Positions 1-5,786 of a stretch of DNA of 8,103 nucleotides are shown in pieces. The position numbers and the translations under genes are program-made. Source of the stretch: Acidilobaceae archaeon (GTDB lineage Archaea; Thermoproteota; Thermoprotei_A; Sulfolobales; Acidilobaceae). Position 1 is the first letter of the stretch. The number at the start of each line of letters is the position of its first letter. The notes below the pieces were generated by a model. The model saw nothing but the letters and a program-made list of their open reading frames with translations, was not told the DNA's origin and did not search any database. The stretch spans positions 1 to 8,103 of the forward strand of contig JALWGG010000225.1 of assembly GCA_027013765.1 (NCBI GenBank). Direction: 5' to 3'.

Positions 1-1
1 G

Positions 2-223
2 TTCAGGGATGCGGGATACAAGATAGTAATATTCCCGGTAACAACATTCAGAATAGCCATGGGCGCTATAAGAGAAGCCCTCAAGGTACTTGCTAGGGAA
101 GGAACACAGAAGAGCCTTCTAGACAAGATGATGACCAGGGCCGAGTTCTACGAGCTCATAGGCTACTATAGGTATGAGGAGAGGGATAAGGAGATAGACT
201 TGAAGGCTAAAAAGATCCTCTAA
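2..223 (+). CDS. prpB: PrpB-type (2-methyl)isocitrate lyase, C-terminal fragment
   Basis: This is the last 73 codons of a gene that enters from the left edge, ending at TAA 221-223. The segment reads as the C-terminal helical part of the isocitrate lyase / PEP mutase superfamily. The pattern AGYKIVIFPVTTFRIAM, then REGTQKSLLDKMMTR, then EFYELIGYYRYEE matches the end of 2-methylisocitrate lyase (PrpB), where the REGTQ / M-TR / YE-I-YY spacing is well conserved. PrpB cleaves 2-methylisocitrate to pyruvate and succinate in the methylcitrate cycle for propionate; some archaeal homologues act on isocitrate. The catalytic loop and Mg-binding residues lie outside the window, so substrate choice cannot be judged. 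The gene ends 64 nt before cedA1 and a T7 run at 250-256 follows it. Family is quite sure; exact substrate is inferred. Confidence 0.82.
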   Translation, partial: FRDAGYKIVIFPVTTFRIAMGAIREALKVLAREGTQKSLLDKMMTRAEFYELIGYYRYEERDKEIDLKAKKIL

Positions 224-248
224 AACACAATTACATCCGCCCCACCCC

Positions 249-280
249 GTTTTTTAAGACCCCTAATTATTATGGGGTGC
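249..280 (+). promoter_or_regulatory. Possible TATA box / T-run and Shine-Dalgarno before cedA1
   Basis: The 64-nt gap between prpB and cedA1 carries a T-rich stretch TTTTTTAAG (250-258) and an AT-rich stretch (264-272). The first could act both as the U-rich terminator of prpB and as the TATA element of the ced genes. GGGGTG at 274-279 is a clear Shine-Dalgarno site, 8 nt before the TTG at 288. If the TATA were at 250-258, transcription would start near 279, leaving little room for the SD in the message. The ced genes might therefore partly be read from upstream. Assignment of the promoter is weak; the SD is seen directly. Confidence 0.4.
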
Positions 281-287
281 AAAAGAG

Positions 288-530
288 TTGGGCGACATAA
301 TATCCCTCATAGAGGATATGACCACCAGGGTCACAACACTGGCATGGGCCCTATTCCTCCTAACATGGAGTATAGGATGGGCAATAAGGGGGAGCCCCAT
401 ACCAATAGGGAGGCTGAGGAGGGCTGGCAGCAGCCTGGTAGAGGATAGTGTATGGGCTGCATTCTGGCTAGCTATAGGGGCTACAGTATTCAACTTCATA
501 ACATACGTGGCCTCAAGCCTAGGAGGCTAA
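288..530 (+). CDS. cedA1: CedA1-like two-helix pilin of the Ced DNA-import system
   Basis: An 80-residue membrane protein with two hydrophobic helices (about residues 16-33 and 55-78) joined by a short basic loop holding R34, R42, R44 and R45 and the PIP turn 38-40. Size, hairpin layout and position just before a CedA-like and a CedB-like gene fit CedA1, the pilin-like subunit of the crenarchaeal Ced system, which is structurally related to bacterial VirB2/TraA conjugation pilins. It would sit in the membrane and assemble into a DNA-conducting pilus. The basic loop would face the cytoplasm before assembly and, by analogy with VirB2, the lumen afterwards. The start is TTG 288: an in-frame stop lies at 264-266, no ATG or GTG lies between, and GGGGTG is well spaced. 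A later ATG (codon 11) would cut off the first helix's N-terminus. The name rests on topology and synteny; CedA2 is the alternative. Confidence 0.7.
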   Translation: MGDIISLIEDMTTRVTTLAWALFLLTWSIGWAIRGSPIPIGRLRRAGSSLVEDSVWAAFWLAIGATVFNFITYVASSLGG

Positions 531-551
531 ACACCGTCAGGGTGCCACCAA

Positions 552-1925
552 TTGGATGAGGGAGAACTACTACTAGTAGCCTATAGGCTAGCCATACTAA
601 CATTCTACATAGGGGTACTAGTCTACGCCCTCCCAATACCACTGGCAGGATTAAAGAGATGGGCCCCTATACTGATGGGAGACGCTGTGCTGGCTGCCGG
701 CATAGCACTACTATTCTACACACTTCTAGACGCCTCGGACATGATAGCGGCGAAGCTGGGAGGCTCATGGGAATTCTTCAACAGCTGGTACCTCGACGCG
801 TTCACGGTTGTGACAAGCCTGAAGACTCTGATAGCGGCGATATACTCGATACCAGGGCCTCCAGGAGTTATAAGTGCGGTCAAGACAATGCTAAGCCCCG
901 TAGACAAGGCCTCGACAGCAGCGCTACTCTCAATACTAACAATAGGTGGTATAGCGAGCCTAGTCAAGGCGTATGGCACCCTGTTAGCGGCACTGGGAGT
1001 AGCATTATACGCAGTGCCATTCAGGATACTTAGAGGAGCAGGGGCATGGCTTCTAGCATTCACACTAGTATTCAACGCCGGGCTACAAGTGCTACCAGTA
1101 TTCCTGGTAAGCGTTGCAGAGGCGCCGGGATCCCCCATAACACCTCCACCACAACTCCAAAACGGGGTCATGTACACACAGTTTAGGGTAGTCAACAGTC
1201 TAGGCGACCCAGTTAGAGGCGGCGTATTGATGGTGTATAACACCACAAATGGGGACGTCATAGCGGCATACCCGATCGATGAGGACGGGTATGCTGTGAG
1301 CGGCAGCGGAGAACGCCTAGTATCATTCCCTAGCAAGACAACGTTCGCGGTGGAGTATAGGAGCAGTGGAGTGGCATTCCCCCTGTCACCATCAATAATA
1401 GACCCAAGAGATAGAAGCGTTGGGTCAATAACTGCCAGGGCAGGCAATATAATATGGAGTCCGGGATCCCTCCAGCTAGTCTATACCACCGGGGATCTAG
1501 TGGATATATCAGCAAGTGGAAGCGGTGGGAGCGTTACACTGAGGCTAGATATGGGGGAGTACGTTGAGGCAAGGTACCCTAGCCAGTGCTCCATGGATAT
1601 CAGTAATGGTGACCTGAGGAGGTTCACAGGCTCCACCTCATGGAGAGGCGTCAGCATCAAGTGGGTAAGGTTAGTAGCAACTAGTGGTGGGGACTACACT
1701 ATAACAATGTCTGCATCACCCTGTAGCGGGGTGCTTCCAGACATCACGGCTAGGGACTACTGGGGAGGAGTAGACTCTAGTTTTGTAGATTTCAACATAC
1801 TGGCCGCATTCATACTATACTACTTCACAGTACCAATAATATACATAATAATACTATTCATAGCGTCAACGGGCCTGGCGAGGCTCCTGGGCGGGAGAGA
1901 GAGGATACCTATAAGGATCATCTAG
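552..1925 (+). CDS. cedA: CedA-like polytopic DNA-import channel protein with large ectodomain
   Basis: A 457-residue membrane protein. My topology reading gives TM helices at about 10-33, 40-60, 79-100, 121-138, 142-158 and 163-188, then an external domain of about 215 residues (195-411), a last TM (415-442) and a basic cytoplasmic tail. It fits CedA, the VirB6-like polytopic component that imports DNA across the crenarchaeal membrane. Residues 17-71 align without gaps to CedA1 residues 26-80, with 18 identities by my hand count. The ectodomain looks beta-rich: residues 210-275 resemble a carboxypeptidase-regulatory-like sandwich, and the only two cysteines of the protein (C346, C391) lie in it and could form a disulfide. 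The start is TTG 552, with GGGTG at 540-544 seven nt ahead and 21 nt after cedA1. Family call comes from topology and neighbours; the ectodomain function is unknown. Confidence 0.68.
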   Translation: MDEGELLLVAYRLAILTFYIGVLVYALPIPLAGLKRWAPILMGDAVLAAGIALLFYTLLDASDMIAAKLGGSWEFFNSWYLDAFTVVTSLKTLIAAIYSIPGPPGVISAVKTMLSPVDKASTAALLSILTIGGIASLVKAYGTLLAALGVALYAVPFRILRGAGAWLLAFTLVFNAGLQVLPVFLVSVAEAPGSPITPPPQLQNGVMYTQFRVVNSLGDPVRGGVLMVYNTTNGDVIAAYPIDEDGYAVSGSGERLVSFPSKTTFAVEYRSSGVAFPLSPSIIDPRDRSVGSITARAGNIIWSPGSLQLVYTTGDLVDISASGSGGSVTLRLDMGEYVEARYPSQCSMDISNGDLRRFTGSTSWRGVSIKWVRLVATSGGDYTITMSASPCSGVLPDITARDYWGGVDSSFVDFNILAAFILYYFTVPIIYIIILFIASTGLARLLGGRERIPIRII

Positions 1926-1931
1926 GGGGTG
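1925..1931 (+). promoter_or_regulatory. Shine-Dalgarno that places the cedB start
   Basis: GGGGGTG overlaps the last base of the cedA stop codon (TAG 1923-1925). It lies 6 nt before the GTG at 1938, a normal spacing. The other in-frame GTG, at 1929, lies inside this site and so has no SD of its own. This argues for 1938 as the real start and for translational coupling of cedB to cedA. Confidence 0.7.
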
Positions 1932-1937
1932 TATAAT

Positions 1938-3479
1938 GTGAATGTAATAGACATCCTCATCGGAGTCATGGCGGCTGCATCAGCCATACTCCTACTCTAT
2001 AACATGAGGGTGGGGAGCGACTTGAAGCTCCCCCTCAAGGTTTCCACCAGTGGAGACGAGCTTGTGATGGAGATAGATGGGAGGACCCACAGGGGGATAC
2101 TGTATAAGGGTGAGGGGCTGCCGAGCGGTGAAGGGGGGATAGCTTCCAGGCTTGTAAACCTGGCGGTATCGACCAGGGTGAACGTCACATATATATCAAA
2201 CATGGTAAAGACCAGGAGGAGCAAGATGCTGAAGCATATAGAGGATGAGATTAGGAAGACGGAGCTAGCATACACGGCGACGAAGCATGTAAAGTACCAG
2301 GAGAGGCTTAACTACCTAAACAACCTCTACAGGATGGTTGCAAGACTACATACACCATATACTGGGGGATTCTCCGTGATTGTATGGGTACCTGAAGGCG
2401 ACGATGAGGCCCTAAAGGCTGCAGAGGCCTTCAAGGGCCTGGTCGAGGCGGAGCTCGGGATAAGGCTGAAGAGGGCCAAGCCAACAATCAGGGATGCACT
2501 ATCCATAACAGCCGGGAGCGGCTCAGTAGTCAGGATGCACGAGGAGATACCCCTACCACTACAGCAGCCGTGGGACTCAAGGGGGATAGTGATCGGGTCC
2601 CTAGACGATGAGTCACAGAGGCCAGTAATACTATCCTGGCCTAGAGACCTTGAAGCCCACATGGGAGTCTTCGGTCCAACCGGTAGGGGGAAAACAGTCC
2701 TACTCGCTGGGATAGCGTCGCAGCTGGGTATAATGTCTGAAACCAGCCTAGACCCATACATGGTGGCAGTGGTAGACCCTAAGGGAGACCTTGCACAGCT
2801 ACTTTCAGGTATAGCGACAAGGAGGATATCGCCGGGCATAGACGAGTGCATACCCCTACCACGCCTAGACGGCGTGGCGGAGGACTTGATCAGATCCAGC
2901 CTTGAGGCTGGCAGGGGCAAGTCTAGGATTGAGGCGTGTAGCGGGTCGCTGCTAGAAAGGGGGCTAATAGTATATGACCTATCCAGCCTCCCGAACGAGG
3001 ACCGTAACGTGGCGGCATCACTAATCATATCAAGCCTAGCACTTGAAGCGAGCGAGGTCGGGCTTCCAGGGAGGATCGCTCTAATAGTGGATGAGGCTTG
3101 GAGGACTGCGGGCGGCGTAGCCGAGCACCTGATCATGGCGCTGAGAGAGGGTAGGAGTAAAGGCCTACACCTAGTCTATGCTACCCAGAGCCCTAGCGAC
3201 GTGCCACAGATAGCGGCAGATAATACAAAGACCCTAGCAGTATTCGGCGGCTACACCAGGGGGTACACAGAGACCGCCAGGAGGCTGGGGCTGGAGGACA
3301 CCTCAATACTACTACGCCTTCCAGTGGGCATGATGCTACTCAAGCTGGCAGATAAGCCCCCGGTCAGGGTTAAGGTGCTGGACTTTAAGAAACTACTTAA
3401 AATCCCCAGCATAGAACATTCAACCAGAGGGAGAGGAGTCAGGCATGGGGAAGCGTCTAAGGCAACAGAGAGCGGGTAG
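1938..3479 (+). CDS. cedB: CedB-like membrane-anchored HerA/VirB4 ATPase
   Basis: Read from GTG 1938 this is 513 residues; GTG 1929 would add three. An N-terminal hydrophobic helix (about 3-22) is followed by a small domain, a long charged helical stretch (about 88-137, possible coiled coil), and a HerA/FtsK/VirB4-type P-loop ATPase domain. Visible motifs are Walker A GPTGRGKT (246-253), the VVDPKGD strand (278-284), Walker B IALIVDEA (380-387) and the glutamine-bearing YATQSPSDVP (414-423). This is the build of CedB, the motor that drives inward DNA transfer in the Ced system and is needed for DNA uptake in Sulfolobus. Its place directly after cedA1 and cedA supports the name; the ATPase class is nearly certain. 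The last 11 codons are shared with rpl2, so the C-terminal tail (SIEHSTRGRG onward) is probably not a functional domain. Confidence 0.8.
   Translation: MNVIDILIGVMAAASAILLLYNMRVGSDLKLPLKVSTSGDELVMEIDGRTHRGILYKGEGLPSGEGGIASRLVNLAVSTRVNVTYISNMVKTRRSKMLKHIEDEIRKTELAYTATKHVKYQERLNYLNNLYRMVARLHTPYTGGFSVIVWVPEGDDEALKAAEAFKGLVEAELGIRLKRAKPTIRDALSITAGSGSVVRMHEEIPLPLQQPWDSRGIVIGSLDDESQRPVILSWPRDLEAHMGVFGPTGRGKTVLLAGIASQLGIMSETSLDPYMVAVVDPKGDLAQLLSGIATRRISPGIDECIPLPRLDGVAEDLIRSSLEAGRGKSRIEACSGSLLERGLIVYDLSSLPNEDRNVAASLIISSLALEASEVGLPGRIALIVDEAWRTAGGVAEHLIMALREGRSKGLHLVYATQSPSDVPQIAADNTKTLAVFGGYTRGYTETARRLGLEDTSILLRLPVGMMLLKLADKPPVRVKVLDFKKLLKIPSIEHSTRGRGVRHGEASKATESG
3388..3403 (+). promoter_or_regulatory. 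Possible internal promoter for rpl2 inside cedB
   Basis: The 3' end of cedB contains AGAAAC followed by TACTTAAAAT, resembling a purine/A-rich BRE followed by an archaeal TATA box. Transcription would start near 3424-3427, giving a leader of about 20 nt that still holds the rpl2 SD (GAGAGGAG, 3431-3438). A second TTTAA lies at 3384-3388. This would let the ribosomal gene be expressed apart from the ced genes. Based on pattern only. Confidence 0.45.
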
Positions 3480-4161
3480 AGGGACGCCGACTTACATAAG
3501 CCCAAAGCACATCCACCCAGGACCAGCCAAGTATCCACCCCTAACGGATGAGACCCTAAAGGGCAAGGTTATGGATCTAATACATGACCCAGGCAGGTAC
3601 ACGCCGCTCGCGAAGATAATGCTTGAGAACGGGGAGGAGTTTCTGATCCCAGCTGCTGAGGGCATGTATGTAGGTAAGATTATAGAAATCGGCCCAGCAG
3701 CAAAACCGGAGCCAGGGAACATACTACCCCTGGGAAGTATACCGGAGGGGTCAATGGTATACAATATAGAACTGAGGCCCGGTGACGGAGGAAAGCTTGC
3801 GAGGCAAGCAGGAAGCTACGCGTTAATCCTAGGTAAAAGCGGTGGAAGGACTAGGATAAGGCTTCCAAGCGGCAAGGAGAAGGAGGTGCCAAGCACCTCC
3901 AGGGCCACAATAGGGATACCAGCAGGCGCTGGTAGGGTAGAAAAGCCATTACTCAAGGCAGGAAACGCCTTCTACAAGTGGAAAGTCAAGGCTAGGAAAT
4001 GGCCAAGGGTCAGGGGTGTTGCAATGAATGCCGTGAACCATAAATTCGGCGGTGGGAGCCACCAGAGAAAGAGTCATCCGTCAACTGTATCGAGAAACGC
4101 GCCTCCTGGAAGGAAGGTGGGTCACATAGCTGCCAGGAGGACTGGAAGGAGGAAGAGGTAG
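3445..4161 (+). CDS. rpl2: 50S ribosomal protein uL2 (archaeal L2)
   Basis: The product is 238 residues, the usual archaeal L2 length. uL2 is a large-subunit rRNA-binding protein near the peptidyl transferase centre and intersubunit bridge. The N-terminus MGKRLRQQRAGRGTPTY, the OB-like middle (about 37-115, with EGSMVYNIELRPGDGG) and the C-terminal signature VRGVAMNAVNHKFGGG (188-204), then STVSRNAPPGRKVG (213-226), identify it clearly. The conserved histidine is H199; the usual DHP of the DHPxGGG loop is NHK here. ATG 3445 has an SD (GAGAGGAG) ending 6 nt ahead and overlaps the end of cedB by 35 nt. L2 normally sits in the S10-type ribosomal cluster between L23 and S19; here it is alone, following DNA-import genes. 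Two perfect short hairpins lie in the reading frame (3795-3809 and 3882-3900). Confidence 0.97.
   Translation: MGKRLRQQRAGRGTPTYISPKHIHPGPAKYPPLTDETLKGKVMDLIHDPGRYTPLAKIMLENGEEFLIPAAEGMYVGKIIEIGPAAKPEPGNILPLGSIPEGSMVYNIELRPGDGGKLARQAGSYALILGKSGGRTRIRLPSGKEKEVPSTSRATIGIPAGAGRVEKPLLKAGNAFYKWKVKARKWPRVRGVAMNAVNHKFGGGSHQRKSHPSTVSRNAPPGRKVGHIAARRTGRRKR
3795..3809 (+). repeat. Short perfect inverted repeat in rpl2
   Basis: GCTTGC (3795-3800) and GCAAGC (3804-3809) are perfect complements around a 3-nt loop GAG. In RNA this would be a 6-bp stem, inside the codons for GGKLARQAG. It lies about 75 nt before a stronger hairpin in the same gene. Confidence 0.5.
3882..3900 (+). repeat. Perfect 8-bp hairpin holding an SD-like core in rpl2
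   Basis: GGAGGTGC (3882-3889), loop CAA, and GCACCTCC (3893-3900) form a perfect GC-rich stem. The left arm contains GGAGGTG, which is nearly the full archaeal Shine-Dalgarno sequence, here buried in mid-gene and paired with its own complement. The encoded residues are EVPSTS. No start codon at suitable spacing follows that would open a long reading frame. Confidence 0.6.
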
Positions 4162-4243
4162 CATAAAGTATAATAAACGTTATCCAGCAACCACAACCAT
4201 AGCCCGGCTCATTGAGGCAGGCCCGATGATAGGCTGACCACCG
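4162..4243. other. Convergent intergenic region between rpl2 and mscS
   Basis: This 82-nt region separates two genes that end toward each other. It begins AT-rich (4162-4183), which on the minus strand gives a weak T-rich stretch that could help end mscS transcripts; there is no strong T-run or stem for rpl2. On the minus strand a 24-codon frame runs from ATG 4254 to TAA 4180, overlapping the mscS stop in another frame. I do not call it a gene. No tRNA or C/D-box pattern fits. Confidence 0.6.
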
Positions 4244-5065
4244 TCATGACCCATGGGGATGATTATCGCCTTCCTCCTTAATCCAAACAATTCTCTGCGG
4301 GATAGCTATCCTTATCCCGGCCTCCCCGAATCTAGCCTTAAGATTATACAATACGCGGTTCATCGTGGAGTACCAGTACCTTGAGGGAGCCCAGCCCCTG
4401 ACAACTAGTACAACGCCATTCTCATTTATACTGGATATAAACGCCTCGGGTCCAGGCTTCACGAGAACCATGGAGTCTTCTTCAAGCACATTTAATGCAA
4501 TACTAATAGCTCTATCAATATCCTCTACGTGTGCTAACAGAATCTGGTGTTCAAACCTCCTTATGGGGTTTTGATAAGGATTCAGTATTGTGCTCTTAAA
4601 GACCTCCTCATTAGGGATCCTAGCAATTACCCCGTCCCACCTCCTAACCCGTGTGCTGAATATCGTTATATTATCAACAATCCCGGAAACCCCTCCAAGC
4701 TCCACGGCATCGCCGACTGTGAATGGCCTATCCAGGTATAGGAACATTCCTGATAGGAGGTTTGATATAACGGTTTGGCTTGCGAATCCAAGTATGATCC
4801 CCGCAATCCCACCAGCAAGTAGGAGACCGCTTAGGTTAACCCCGGCCATTGATAGAGCGGCTACGCCGCCCAGAAACACTATGGTGTAGTATATGGCCCT
4901 GACCAGTGGCACTGCGACATGGCGTGGCAGGGTCTTCATGATCCTCCTCTCTATAGCCAGCCTAACCATATAGGCTATCACAATGGACAAGGCCAGGACT
5001 AGGATGAACTTGGCCGCGTCTCCTATACTAGATAACACTCCGCGGAGGCCTACACCGGGATCCAT
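4244..5065 (-). CDS. mscS: MscS-family small-conductance mechanosensitive channel
   Basis: The product is 273 residues. Three N-terminal membrane helices (about 17-38, 52-75, 78-110) are followed by the MscS cytoplasmic beta and alpha/beta domains. The pore helix is clear: AGGIAGIILGFASQTVISN (84-102), with its Gly/Ala pattern, leads into LYLDRPFTVGDAVELG. Further family marks are GIVDNITIFSTRVRRWDG and the end segment GIRIAIPQRIV (250-260). It would open under membrane tension to release small solutes on hypo-osmotic shock. The length is close to minimal MscS (E. coli 286). The start ATG 5063-5065 lies 1 nt after the stop of the upstream gene, with a GGGGG site (5073-5077) 7 nt ahead that lies inside the upstream frame, so translation is probably coupled. 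The tail GDNHPHGS is histidine-bearing and not part of the core fold. Confidence 0.93.
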   Translation of the reverse strand: MDPGVGLRGVLSSIGDAAKFILVLALSIVIAYMVRLAIERRIMKTLPRHVAVPLVRAIYYTIVFLGGVAALSMAGVNLSGLLLAGGIAGIILGFASQTVISNLLSGMFLYLDRPFTVGDAVELGGVSGIVDNITIFSTRVRRWDGVIARIPNEEVFKSTILNPYQNPIRRFEHQILLAHVEDIDRAISIALNVLEEDSMVLVKPGPEAFISSINENGVVLVVRGWAPSRYWYSTMNRVLYNLKARFGEAGIRIAIPQRIVWIKEEGDNHPHGS

Positions 5066-5066
5066 G

Positions 5067-5786
5067 CTAGAACCCCCATCTCATGGGAAAGCCCGTGGGT
5101 AGGAGCGCGATCTCCCTCCCCATATATGAGAGTGGGGAGGCCTCCATGCCGGGTTCAAGCCTGGGATCCTCGATATTGACTATAGCCTCGTCCCCCGACT
5201 TTATAACCATGACAATATCAGAGGCACGGGCTATCCATGTTCCAGGCTTGTAATACATCCTCATCCTAGCTAGCGGCACAACTATAGTTGAGACTCTCAA
5301 GGGCTCGCCAGTATTATTTATGATACTGGCCTTAGTCGCTGCATAGCCTGGCATAGTCTTAGTGGATAAGAGGCCCTTGGAATACCTGCAAACCACTCCT
5401 TCCCTACCAGAGCCGTAGAAGGCTAGCTTAGGTTTAACTCCCGGCCCAAAGGCATCGACAAGAGAGTATCTACCTCCGCTCATTGCGACTATTGCAAGAT
5501 CCGTTATGATCCTCGTCTCAAGATTTATACTGGAGAACGGTGGGATATGTATCGGCTTCTCAAAGTCAACCATTATACATGAGGCAATACCCTTCTCTGG
5601 CAGTATCATGGGCCGTGCTGGGATAAGCCTAATATCCCTCATATGATATATATATGAAGATGTAACGATGTTACCATTTGCATCAAGCCTCTGGTACTCA
5701 AAGAATCCAGCGGGCCCCTTATTGAGCCTGATCTTGTATCCAGGCACATTCACTCCTTCACCTAAATCGATCCTCCCATACACCAT
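5067..5786 (-). CDS. DUF432-like archaeal protein, probable partner of MscS
   Basis: A soluble, beta-rich protein of 239 residues without signal peptide or membrane helix. From memory of the family I assign it to archaeal DUF432, whose members have an N-terminal G-x-I/V opening and a conserved C-terminal half of alternating strands. I cannot verify this without a profile search. Visible parts are MVYGRIDLGEGV at the start, a central IHIPPFSSINLETRI, then LAFYGSGREGVVCRY with a neighbouring KPKLAFYG strand, and LARMRMYYKPGTWIARASD near 173-191. No catalytic or metal motif is evident. The gene ends 1 nt before mscS on the same strand, so a joint role in envelope or osmotic response is likely but inferred. 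The start ATG 5786 has a GGGG site seven nt ahead (5794-5797). Confidence 0.6.
   Translation of the reverse strand: MVYGRIDLGEGVNVPGYKIRLNKGPAGFFEYQRLDANGNIVTSSYIYHMRDIRLIPARPMILPEKGIASCIMVDFEKPIHIPPFSSINLETRIITDLAIVAMSGGRYSLVDAFGPGVKPKLAFYGSGREGVVCRYSKGLLSTKTMPGYAATKASIINNTGEPLRVSTIVVPLARMRMYYKPGTWIARASDIVMVIKSGDEAIVNIEDPRLEPGMEASPLSYMGREIALLPTGFPMRWGF

Noticed and set aside
659..1033. Plus-strand alternative frame inside cedA
   Set aside because: Its product is Arg/Ser/His-rich without hydrophobic order, while the cedA frame gives regular membrane helices over the same bases.
716..1447. Long open frame on the minus strand opposite cedA
   Set aside because: It lies wholly antisense to a well-supported membrane protein gene, has no SD, and its product shows no domain; it is a by-product of cedA codon usage.
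1929..1937. Upstream GTG as start of cedB
   Set aside because: This GTG lies within the GGGGGTG Shine-Dalgarno site; GTG 1938 has correct spacing, so the extra three residues are unlikely.
2327..3136. Long open frame on the minus strand opposite cedB
   Set aside because: It is antisense to the ATPase core with all Walker motifs; its Ser/Leu-rich product looks like reverse-complement noise.
4201..4270. C/D-box sRNA candidate in the rpl2-mscS gap
   Set aside because: GATGA and CTGA fragments occur, but the C-like and D-like motifs are only 2-3 nt apart and no guide-length spacing or second pair fits on either strand.
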